A stretch of 64,000 nt of DNA from CBDFHV01 sp965247705 (lineage in GTDB: Bacteria; Pseudomonadota; Alphaproteobacteria; Rhodospirillales; CAMCUA01), in NCBI GenBank assembly GCA_965247705.1, contig CBDFHV010000079.1, positions 73,278-137,277 on the forward strand, written 5' to 3'. A program made the translations under genes and the position numbers. This document shows positions 56,170-64,000 of this stretch, one piece after another. Every line of letters starts with the position of its first letter. The first letter of the stretch is position 1. Under the pieces are notes generated by a model, which searched no databases, had not been told where the DNA came from, and saw nothing but the letters and a program-made list of their open reading frames with translations.

Positions 56170-56202
56170 AAAGCCCGTTAAGTCAAAGACTTGACGGGCT
56201 TT
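56170..56202 (+). terminator. Strong rho-independent terminator after the tRNA fragment
   Basis: AAAGCCCGT ... ACGGGCTTT forms a 9-bp outer stem and AAGTC/GACTT an inner one; CGTTTT follows. It probably came along with the tRNA 3' end. Confidence 0.85.
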
Positions 56203-56233
56203 CGTTTTGATGGAAATGACGGACGATTTAGCG

Positions 56234-56254
56234 TGTGGACCCACTGTGGACCCA
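56234..56254 (+). repeat. Two direct repeats TGTGGACCCA
   Basis: TGTGGACCCA occurs at 56234-56243 and 56245-56254, one base apart, just beyond the tRNA scar and terminator. Short direct repeats at this place can be integrase arm sites. The remaining stretch to about 56470 shows no supported gene. Confidence 0.4.
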
Positions 56255-56529
56255 TGAGGGAGCGAAATCGTGCGCGTATCCGGGAGGCCGTGCGCGCCAT
56301 GGACTGACCCGCAACGTGCTCGGCAGTGCGCATGGCTGGCTACATCTGTCTCGCCAACGATCCCATCAAGTCGGCCAATCGGATTGCAAGCACGATTGCC
56401 TAAATCGCGGGGTGACGATGCTGACCGAAGGGGTCCGGGTCCTTGCTCTCAGAAAGCGCCATTACGCCTGTCAGGAGACAGAAAGGCGGTCAAGGTCGAG
56501 GTGGTCGCTCTCGACGTAATCTCGGGCCG

Positions 56530-56889
56530 TCATGTCCTCCAGGCGATGGGCGGGTCGAGGTGGAACCGGCCGGTCGGGTCAACGAGGGCAAGCCACTGGT
56601 CGAAGAACGCCGGCCAATCGACCTGCACGTCCACCGGGTCGGTTTTCTTAATGAACCACCAGCTTAGCTGGACCTCGCCATCGTCCCAGGATGGCGCTGC
56701 GCGCACCCTGATTTCGCGAAGTGCCCGGAGATGGGCTCCCTCGTCGGTCTGCCTATTGTGCATGTCGATCAGATGCTCCTGAAGGCTCCGGGCCGCGGCA
56801 ACGAAATCGTCTGGAAATGCGAACCGCGATCTCTTGCGAGTGAGGGCGCGGGCCCGGTGCGGCGAAATGGTATAGTCGGGCCGGGCCAC
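56530..56889 (-). CDS. Hypothetical protein divergent from the HNH-NACHT gene
   Basis: 119 residues from GTG 56889. Protein-like composition with well-formed aromatic-rich segments (LSWWFIKKTDPVDVQVDWPAFFDQW, seen in two blocks) and a basic N-terminus (HRARALTRKRSRF). I do not recognise the family. The stop overlaps an ATG (ATGA), and the next 20 codons in the other frame (MTARDYVESDHLDLDRLSVS, to 56471) read like a natural C-terminus, so a one-base frameshift may have shortened it. Only 38 bp separate it from the divergent defence-like gene, so the two may be co-regulated. Confidence 0.5.
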   Translation of the reverse strand: MARPDYTISPHRARALTRKRSRFAFPDDFVAAARSLQEHLIDMHNRQTDEGAHLRALREIRVRAAPSWDDGEVQLSWWFIKKTDPVDVQVDWPAFFDQWLALVDPTGRFHLDPPIAWRT

Positions 56890-56927
56890 TCCGGTTCGTG
56901 GGCCGCGTATCCGAGCAACCGCACCCG

Positions 56928-59387
56928 ATGGCCAAGAAGAACAGAGACGAGTTCCTAGAGAAGACCAAGCTCCAGATCGCGAAGCGAGCTGGTTGGCTCT
57001 GCTCCTATCCGCACTGCCGGCGTTACACCATCGGCTCCAACTCCGACGGCGATGGCGAAATCAATGTCGGAACGGCAGCGCACATTTGCGCTGCAGCGCC
57101 AAATGGCCCGCGCTACGACCCCAAAATGACGCTTGAACAACGCAGATCGCCGGACAATGGCATCTGGATGTGTCGGACCCACGGCACAGCTGTGGACGCC
57201 AAAGACTCGAAATTCACCGTCGAACTCCTGCGCGAATGGAAGGCTCAGGCGCAGAAGGATTCGTGGCTGCGCGTTATGGACAACGGCCTGCCGCACGGCC
57301 CCGTGGCCCAAGCGCCCTCCGAAGACGAGTTAAGCGCTCGCCTTTGCGCCGCAGCCGCCGCGGATCTTGAGGTTTTTCGCCGTTCGGACAAATGGCCGTC
57401 CACCGCGATCGCGCTGACTCTCGAGGTAGATGACCTGAGCGATCCCGTCAGCACATCGGTGCTGGCGACGGCCCTCACAACGCTCGATGATCTGATCCTC
57501 GTCGCGCAGCCCGGCATGGGGAAGACCACGACGCTGTTTCAGATCGCGGAAGCGGTTCTGGCCAACGGGAACGCGTCGCCGATCGTTGTCCCGCTCGGCG
57601 ATTGGTCTGCAGACGGGGCGGCGCTGCTTGAATCCGTTCTGAAGCGCCCGGCGTTTCGCGAATTCTCCGAAGACAATTTGCGCGCCGTGGCAACGAAGCC
57701 CGGCGTGATTCTGCTGCTGGACGGCTGGAACGAACTCGACGGCGCCGCGCGCAAACGCGCGGCGGTCCAGGTTGCGCGCCTGCAATTAGAGTTGCCCGAA
57801 CTCAGCCTGCTGATCTCGACGCGCAAGCAAGCACTTGACGTTCCGGTCCATGGCACGCACATCAACCTCCTGCCGCTCAGCGAAACGCAACAAGTCGACA
57901 TCGCCCGCGCGCTGCGTGGCGATGCCGGCGAGCGCATCATCGATCATGCATGGCGCACGGCTGGTGTGCGCGAGCTTGTCACCATCCCGCTCTATTTGAC
58001 AGCGCTGCTCACCTTCCCGGAAGGGACGCCGTTTCCGACCACGAAGGAAGAAGTGCTGCGCCACTTCGTTACCGTTCACGAAGAGGACGATCTGTGCGCT
58101 CAAGCGCTCGCGCAGGTGACGCACTGCTTCCACCAACGATTTTTGGAAGACCTCGCGGCGACAGCGACGCGTGCCGCGAACACGACCATCGCGGAAACCG
58201 CCGCGCGCAAGTCCATTTCCGAAACGGACGACGCGCTCGTGGCCGAAGGCCAGATCACAGAGAAACCTCAGCCCAACGCAGTGTTGGAGGCGCTTGTCAG
58301 CCATCACGTGTTGATGCGCGCGGGTGATTCTGCGGGCTATTCGTTCCAGCACCATCAATTTCAGGAATGGTATGCGTCCCACTTCGTCGAGCAACTGATG
58401 CTTGCGAGCGTCGGCGACGACGCTTCGCGCGATTCGCTGAAGGCGGATGTTCTGAATCAGCCTGCATGGGAGGAAGCCATTCTCTTCGCGTGCGAGCGGC
58501 TTGCGCGCGGAAGCCAGCAGCAGCACGAAGCCTGCGGCGCGGCCATTCTGGCGGCGTTCAAGGTCGATCCCGTCCTCGCCGCCGAGATGATCTACCGCTC
58601 GACTGACACTGTTTGGGTATGCATCGGCATGACGATTCGGGACCTTGTCGGGCGTTGGCACACGCGGGGGAAGGTCGACCGCGCGCTGCGCTTCATGATT
58701 AGCTCGGGTCGCCCTGAATTTCTCGATCAGGTCTGGCCGCTCATCACGCACGAGGACGATCAAGTCCACCTCGCGGCTCTGCACGGAGCCAGGCGCTTTC
58801 GCTCTTCGCTTCTCGGAAGCGACGCGGCCCAGCGGCTTTCGGCGCTGCCGACTAAGATCCGGCAACATGTGCTCTGCGGAATCGCGGACAACAGCGGCAT
58901 GGACGGCCTCGATCTCGCGGCCGCCATGGCGAAGGCGGATCCCGATTCCGAAGTGAAGGCCGCAGTGGTCGGTACTTTCGCGTTTCGCCGCGCTGATCGC
59001 CACGTCGCCGAGGTGCTGCAAGGCGCTGACGATAAGACCTTCGATTTGTTGGCGCGCAAGGACCTGATCGACGACGTCACGGATGAAAACGTCAAGGCTA
59101 GGCTCGCCGCCGCGCGCAAACGGCTGCGCAATGAAGGCGTACAGCCGTACAATCAGATGTACTCGCTCGTGTATGGGCGCGGCGATGACGACCGGAGCGC
59201 CGAACTGGTGACGCTCATCGCGGATATGGAAATCGACAAGAAGCAAGAAGACGCTTTCAATCTCATCTATGAGGCGGAGAAGCGCTTTCCCCGTGCCGTC
59301 GCCGATGGAATATTGCGACGCGTGCGTGAAGGCCGTGTAGCGCACCCGGTTCCTTGGACACAAGTTTGTCTCACGCGGCGGGCCTGA
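56928..59387 (+). pseudogene. HNH-NACHT (STAND-type) putative antiphage protein, 5' part, interrupted by IS
   Basis: Starting at ATG 56928, residues 1-113 form an HNH-like zinc domain: C25-x4-C30, His52 in GTAAHICAAAPNGPRYDP, Asn77 in PDNGIWMC, then C82-x2-H85. A NACHT ATPase follows: Walker A QPGMGKTT (about 194-201), Walker B VILLLDGWNEL (about 260-270) and sensor LLISTRKQA. From about 450 the protein is all helical repeat. At 59335 the frame is cut by the IS and ends at a stop inside it. Joined to 60764-62720 the gene is exactly 1455 codons with stop. The architecture fits bacterial NLR-like (bNACHT/Avs) defence: the C-terminal repeats sense a phage product and the nuclease kills the cell or the phage. 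This role is inference from domains. Confidence 0.85.
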
Positions 59388-60276
59388 TTGAGATCGCGGC
59401 GTGCCACGCCTGACGAGCTTGAGCGGGGCTCAGGTAGCCGTTCTTTTCGACGATCCACTGGGCATTGTAGAGTTCGACGAAGTCGCGGACGGCGTCCCGC
59501 AGCTCCGCGATGTTGCGGTAGATGCGACCATGGATGATCTGTTCCTTCAGCGTGCGATTGAACCGCTCGGCGACGCCGTTGGTCTGGGGCTCGGCGACGA
59601 AGGCGTAGGACGGCTGGATGCCCCAGAACTTGATCTGGTTGGTGAAGTGGTCCGACAGATACTGGGAGCCGTGATCCATCCGCAAGGCCAGCCCCCGAGC
59701 CGCGCCGGCCGCGGTCGAGCCATACAGCCCGGCAAGCCCCATGGAGATCGGCTGCAGGGCGGCGAAGCGGTCGCCGCGCTTGCAGACATGCCAGCCGACA
59801 CACTCGGCGTTCCAATGCTCGACGGCGGTGAAGATCCAGCCCCAGCCGTCGTCCACCGTGAACACCCGAACGCCATCGGTGCCCCACATGAGGTTCGGGG
59901 CATGAGTGATGATCTCACCGTCATGGGGATTGCCGCCACGGCGGCGGCAGCGATGGGGCGAGAGCAGATTGTTCTCGCGCATCAGGCGGAGCACCCGCTT
60001 GCGGGCAACCCGGATGTCGCGACAGACCCGAAGCCGAGCCCAGACCTTGCGGTAGCCCTCGCCCTCCCAGGGCGATGCCTCCAGGTCGGCTTCGATCGCC
60101 ACCAGCAGCGCCTGGTCCGAGATCGCGGGCTTCGGTCCCCGACGCTTTGCCGGCGGCTGCTCGGCGTGCTGGCCGGAGGTCACGGCGTAGAACGAGGAGC
60201 GGGCCATGCCCCAGGCGGCGCAGACCCGCCGCAGGCCGTAGGCCAGACCCGTGCCGGGCGAGGTGGCGGCACTCAT
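59371..60276 (-). CDS. IS transposase orfB, rve-type DDE integrase (copy 2)
   Basis: 301 residues, identical to copy 1 except Tyr for Cys in NGYLSPAQ near the C-terminus. Asp/Asp/Glu catalytic residues are intact (WGTDG, MDHGSQY, VAERFNRT). The start overlaps the orfA stop as ATGA. Confidence 0.92.
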   Translation of the reverse strand: MSAATSPGTGLAYGLRRVCAAWGMARSSFYAVTSGQHAEQPPAKRRGPKPAISDQALLVAIEADLEASPWEGEGYRKVWARLRVCRDIRVARKRVLRLMRENNLLSPHRCRRRGGNPHDGEIITHAPNLMWGTDGVRVFTVDDGWGWIFTAVEHWNAECVGWHVCKRGDRFAALQPISMGLAGLYGSTAAGAARGLALRMDHGSQYLSDHFTNQIKFWGIQPSYAFVAEPQTNGVAERFNRTLKEQIIHGRIYRNIAELRDAVRDFVELYNAQWIVEKNGYLSPAQARQAWHAAISIRPAA

Positions 60277-60683
60277 CGCCGCGACCTCCGCCGCCCCAAA
60301 GGGCCGAAGGTCTCCGTCTTGGCCTCCAGCAGTTCCACCTGCATGGTCAACTCTCCGATCCGCTTCATGGCGCTATCCAGTTCCGCCTGCACCGGATCGC
60401 CCTTGCGTTGCTTGAGCGAGGCGTCGATCCCGCCGATCGCTTTCTCACGCCACTGCTCGAGCCGGAAGATCTCTACGCCCAACTGGCGCGACAGAAGTTG
60501 CACCGGCTCGTCACGCAAAAGCCGCAGAACGACCTCACGCTTGCGCGCCACCGTCCATCGCTGGCCAAGTCCCAGCGGGCCTGCCGGCAAAGCCTGTCCT
60601 GGGGAAAACGTGGACGAGCCAAGCTCGCCCGCATTTACCACAGGCCCATCAACAGCAACTTTCTTCTCAAAATTATCGGTCAT
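60273..60683 (-). CDS. IS orfA, helix-turn-helix protein (copy 2)
   Basis: 136 residues from ATG 60683 with AGGAGG upstream, identical in translation to the orfA of copy 1. Helix-turn-helix and leucine-rich helix as in IS3 OrfA. Confidence 0.87.
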   Translation of the reverse strand: MTDNFEKKVAVDGPVVNAGELGSSTFSPGQALPAGPLGLGQRWTVARKREVVLRLLRDEPVQLLSRQLGVEIFRLEQWREKAIGGIDASLKQRKGDPVQAELDSAMKRIGELTMQVELLEAKTETFGPLGRRRSRR

Positions 60684-60763
60684 GTTCCGGTCCTCCTTGG
60701 ACACTTCGATTAAGCCAATTCTGTGTCCAAGGAAATCGGGTCCGACTCAGTGCGTGAAGGCCG

Positions 60764-62720
60764 AACGCTTCCGTATCGCGCGTCGGAGCTGATGGCCGGA
60801 TCGGGCTTCGCGTTTGAAGACGAGGCTCTGCTCGAAATTGCGCTTGATGCTGGCCGCTTTGATGACCGCGCAGCTGCTGCCGCCTCCGTGCTGGGCCCGC
60901 AGTCGGTGGGCCGCTTGATCGAGAGGATGTTCGAGGCCAAGAAACTGGTTCGCGATGCCAACGGCAAATACGATCAGGCGGCGGGCGATCGTCATCACGC
61001 CATTCAGGACCGGATCGGGCATACGCAGACCGCAAGCCTTGTTGCAGCAATCGCGGCGCGATCTGCGCAAGCAGACAATCAGGAAATGGCTGAATTGGCG
61101 GACCTGATTTCGCGTCACCCGGACGGGGAGAATGATCGCGGCCAACCGTTCGACCCCGCTGTGATTGTAGCGATTGCCGGGTTCGCAGATGATTGGGGCA
61201 ATCGACTTTTGGGCTCGCCAGATTCGACGCGCGCGCAACTCGCGTCGATCGCGACGCTAGCCAGTCACTGTCCGTCTCCGAGCTTGCTCCCCTTGCTCCA
61301 ACGGCTGCCGGATGAAGACCTCCGCCGTTGGCGCGCGTTCAGGGAACAAGCACGCATTGACCACTATCGCGGAGGCACGGCTACCGACGAGGCTCGCATG
61401 TCTTGGATGCTGCAATATCAGTGGGCATTTCATGCGATCAGCGGCCCCGACACGGCTGCGCTGATGCGCGAATATCTGCCGGATGAAGATTTCGGCCATT
61501 CTGCTGCGTTGGTGCTCGCCGGACAGTGGCGCGCTGCGAATGAGCCGACCGACGGCAAACACTGGACGAGCGGGCCGGACTTCTCACGCGTCGCAGAAAA
61601 TCGCGCGGCGCACGCATCTGACCCAACGGCGTCTTCGGTGGAAGCCGACGCCATTTTCAGCGCCATCGAGCCGCTGATCAGCGGGGATGCGACCGAGACC
61701 ATGAAAAAGCACGCGATTGCCCTGGCTATCGTGGCTGGGGCACTTCCCCACGGCCAGCGCGGCGACATGATCAAGACGCTGCTCGCCATTGCCGATCGCT
61801 ATCCACGCGGCACGTTCCTCAACAGTCTTGCTCTCTCCGGCGAGATCATCGACGTGGAACTGGTCAAGCAAGGCATCGCCGATGTCTTTGAAGCGGCTCA
61901 GAAGCAGGCGTGGATTCCTACGGAAAGGCACGAGTTGCGGGTTTGGCTTCGCCTGCTACCCTTTACCAATCGGCCCGCCGATGCCTTCGACATTGTGCGA
62001 GCGCTGCCCGAACAACACCGCACACCAGACGAGCTGGAAGAAATGCTCGACACGTTCGGGCACGCGCCCGGCGATGACGCCGAAAATGTCCTTTTCCAGC
62101 TCGCAGAAGCCGATCCGCGCCTTTACGCGCACCGCAACTGGCACGACGCGGTGATCCGTCGTGGGACTCTGTCCGCCGCCACTCGTTTTGTCGACTTGGC
62201 CGCACAGGGCGTCTTCAACGGCAAAGGCGGCACGGATCAATGGAACATGTCGAGGCTCCTCGCGGATCTGATCGACGAATACGCTGAGCTGCGCGCGCAC
62301 GTCTATGACCTCCTGAACGGCGGCCCCACTTCGCCGGGGCTTGCGCTCGTCGCGCAGGCCGTTGCGGAAAACCCCGATGTGGACGGCCTGTTGCTGCTCA
62401 TCCAATTTGAGATCGAGCACAAGCGCGCCTTTACGTCATGGCGCACGATCCAGAGCGTCGTGACCGAGCACGTTCCCGACGACGACTGGGAAGGCGCTTA
62501 CAACGTGCTGGCCGCACCCGCCGTCGAATTGCGGCGGAAGCTGCTAACCATGACGACGGATGGCGGCCCGACTGACGCCGCCGCGCGCTGCCTGAACCGG
62601 ATCGACAAGATCAGGGACGATTTTGGCACACCCGAATCCGGACCGCGCCACCCCGATCTGGCTTCGGGCAAGGCATGGCCAATCATGACTTCCGACCCGG
62701 ATGCGAGCGAAACAGGATGA
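60764..62720 (+). pseudogene. HNH-NACHT (STAND-type) putative antiphage protein, 3' part
   Basis: Continues the protein from EGRTLPYRASELMAG for about 650 residues. It consists only of helical repeats rich in Ala, Leu and Asp (RLIERMFEAKKL, LLPLLQRLPDEDLRRW, HAIALAIVAGALPHGQ), the usual form of the sensor half of STAND proteins. It has no ATPase motif of its own and no obvious start, so it is not expected to function separately. Its stop overlaps the ATG of a small downstream ORF (ATGA). Confidence 0.82.
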
Positions 62721-62968
62721 TCCGCATTCAACTCAGCCCCACGGATCACGGCAAGGCGGTCGATCGGTACGAGACCGTAAGTGACTGGATCGATTGCCCC
62801 GATAGCCCGCTTCACGGCCGCGTCCAGCGGACCTACACCCAGGGCTCGATGGCGATTCGGGGCGACGATCGCGCGGTGCTCCGAGTGCGACGAATAAGAC
62901 ATCGACGCGATGGCCCAACTCAGCCTACCTCGCGAAACCGACCCCGAGGTCGACATTTTGATGCCTGA
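62717..62968 (+). CDS. Small ORF coupled to the HNH-NACHT gene
   Basis: 83 residues beginning MIRIQLSPTDHGKAVDRYE. The ATG overlaps the stop of the preceding gene, a classical coupling arrangement. The first 50 residues look natural; the end turns very Arg-rich (RVRRIRHRRDGPT), as if the frame had been lost. The family is not recognised. It may be a damaged accessory gene of the defence locus. Confidence 0.4.
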   Translation: MIRIQLSPTDHGKAVDRYETVSDWIDCPDSPLHGRVQRTYTQGSMAIRGDDRAVLRVRRIRHRRDGPTQPTSRNRPRGRHFDA

Positions 62969-63014
62969 CAAGAAGAACCGTGACGAGAGCGTTAACCTGG
63001 GTTTGATGATTTAG
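62910..63014 (+). pseudogene. Short ORF ending at the IS5-type element
   Basis: 34 residues: MAQLSLPRETDPEVDILMPD and a polar continuation, ending at a TAG created at the edge of the IS. It resembles the N-terminal part of a gene cut by the insertion. Even with the IS removed and TA restored, the frame meets TAG, so the gene may have been short or already broken. Confidence 0.35.
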
Positions 63015-63851
63015 GGTCATAACTCATTAACCATTATCTGATTCAATGTCTTGGAACCGAACGCAGGAGGTTTTGAGGCATGCGCGGATCATTTTGGCTC
63101 TCAGATCAGCAATGGGCGGCGATCGAGCCGCATCTTCCTTACTACGCGGCGGGTAAGCGGCGCGAGGATGATCGGCGGATCATCAGTGGCATCCTTCACG
63201 TTCTCCAGTCGGGCTGCCGCTGGCAGGACTGCCCACCGGCGTACGGGCCTTCGACGACGGTCTACAATCGCTATAACCGGTGGTCGCAACGTGGTCACTG
63301 GCAGTACCTGTTCTCGGCTTTGACGGAGAGCCTGGCAGGGACACCGCAACAGGTCTCCATCGACACCACACACGTCAAGACGCATCGCTGCGCCGGCGGC
63401 GGAAAAGGGGGGCCTCTGCTCAGGCCATCGGCCGCACAAAGGGCGGACGCAACACCAAGGTCCATGCCCTGAGCGACGAACATTGCCGGCCCCTGGCCTT
63501 CTACCTGACCCCCGGCCAGACCGCCGACATCAAGGGCGCCGTCATGCTCGCCGCGCATCTGCCGAGGACGCGATATCTTCTCGCCGACAAGGCCTATGAC
63601 GCCGACCACTGGCGCGCCTGCCTGCTACGCCAGAAAATCCAGCCGGTCATCCCCAACAAGGTGAACCGCAAACAACCTCATCCCTTCGACACAGAGCGAT
63701 ACAAAGACCGAAACACCATCGAGCGCATGTTCGGACGCCTCAAGGACTTCCGACGCATCGCCACGCGATACGACAAGAAGGCGGAAAACTTTCTCGCCGG
63801 ACTATGTCTCGCCGCACTCATCTGTTATTGGATTTGAATGAGTCTGGACCC
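63014..63851 (+). mobile_element. IS5-family (IS427-type) element, 838 bp
   Basis: Inverted repeats GGGTCATAACTCATTAA (left) and GGGTCCAGACTCATTCAA (right, inward) flanked by TA on each side (63012-63013, 63852-63853). The length and the two overlapping reading frames of the transposase are typical of the IS427 group. Confidence 0.9.
63080..63837 (+). CDS. IS5/IS427-type transposase, two frames joined by -1 frameshift
   Basis: The first frame (63080-63472) encodes the N-terminal domain MRGSFWLSDQQWAAIEPHLP and the catalytic Asp in VSIDTTHVKTHR. The second frame gives GRTKGGRNTKVHALSD, ADKAYDADHW and the C-terminal Glu region RNTIERMFGRLKDFRRI. The frames meet at the slippery run AAAAGGGGGG (63403-63412), where a -1 slip yields KGG followed by ASAQAIGRT. 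IS427 elements make their transposase this way. All catalytic residues are present. Confidence 0.9.
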
Positions 63852-63866
63852 TAGAACGCGAGGTCA

Positions 63867-64000
63867 TTGCAGCAAGTTGTGAAGGAACTGGAACGGCGTA
63901 GGCCTGAACCTATCGAAGCATTACTTTTCCAGGGAACGTTCCTGGCAGGGCCAATCCTATTGCCGCTGGCGACGGAGATTGCGCTGAAAGCATGGCAGTG
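63867..64000 (+). CDS. Partial gene running off the right edge, helical (HEPN-like?) N-terminus
   Basis: An open frame from TTG 63867 (GAGG 4 nt upstream) reads LQQVVKELERRRPEPIEALL and LLPLATEIALKAWQ, clearly protein-like and helical. The pattern recalls the start of HEPN-domain proteins, which are often RNases in defence or toxin-antitoxin systems. Only 44 codons are visible, so this is a weak call. It lies directly after the IS5-type element. Confidence 0.4.
   Translation, partial: MQQVVKELERRRPEPIEALLFQGTFLAGPILLPLATEIALKAWQ

Larger units (their letters stand above)
59336..60749 (-). mobile_element. 1414-bp IS3-like insertion sequence, copy 2
   Basis: Same element as 16335-17748, identical except for one base found by eye. 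It is flanked by the 14-bp duplication gtgcgtgaaggccg (59322-59335 and 60750-60763). The target sequence differs from that of copy 1 while the duplication length is the same, so 14 bp is a property of the element. It interrupts the HNH-NACHT gene. Confidence 0.95.

Overview
The window looks like chromosomal DNA of a high-GC alphaproteobacterium, most likely Rhodospirillales. The lineage is suggested by TrcR (DUF1013), DUF1192 and DUF1194 proteins, an ExbB-like/OmpA coiled-coil pair, twin-arginine binding proteins, many GTG/TTG starts and ATGA/GTGA overlaps. This is inferred from gene content; no 16S gene is present.

Layout. 1-10.0 kb is core genome: envelope motor-like pair, MFS exporter, ribosomal protein L31, adenylate cyclase, an Hsp20 gene behind a sigma-32 promoter and a ROSE-type RNA thermometer, DUF1192, quinone oxidoreductase, TrcR and a class V aminotransferase. 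10.4-15.6 kb holds a Fur-like box, a CBS protein and a ferric-iron ABC transporter whose binding-protein gene carries a one-base frameshift. 15.9-21.9 kb is a periplasmic binding protein / histidine kinase / sigma-54 activator module; its binding-protein gene is broken by a 1414-bp IS and a 72-nt templated duplication. 22-27.4 kb carries a Cys/Gly-rich membrane peptide with its partner, a 263-bp compound palindrome, a Bax-inhibitor protein, a receiver-cyclase fusion and a Na/phosphate symporter. 27.7-28.8 kb is an IS1595-type element.

28.8-53.3 kb is catabolic. It has SDR and Gfo/Idh/MocA dehydrogenases, an inositol-phosphatase-like enzyme, a TetR regulator with two matching palindromic operators, a sugar-type ABC importer, a molybdenum hydroxylase, a split Liv-type ABC importer, an amidase and a HyuA/HyuB hydantoinase pair. 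Together they suggest uptake and opening of amide- or lactam-containing nitrogen compounds plus a polyol or sugar; the substrates are not readable from sequence.

53.8-64 kb is a mobile region. Two 1134-bp IS630-type elements lie back to back, followed by a degenerate 3' fragment of initiator tRNA (a probable attachment-site scar) with its terminator, then a very large HNH-NACHT (STAND-type) putative defence gene. That gene is cut by a second, nearly identical copy of the 1414-bp IS. Both IS copies are flanked by 14-bp target duplications. Small coupled ORFs, an IS5/IS427-type element and the start of an alpha-helical protein follow. Removing the IS and one duplication restores a 1454-codon frame exactly, so the defence gene was intact until recently. 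No CRISPR array, rRNA gene or complete tRNA was seen.
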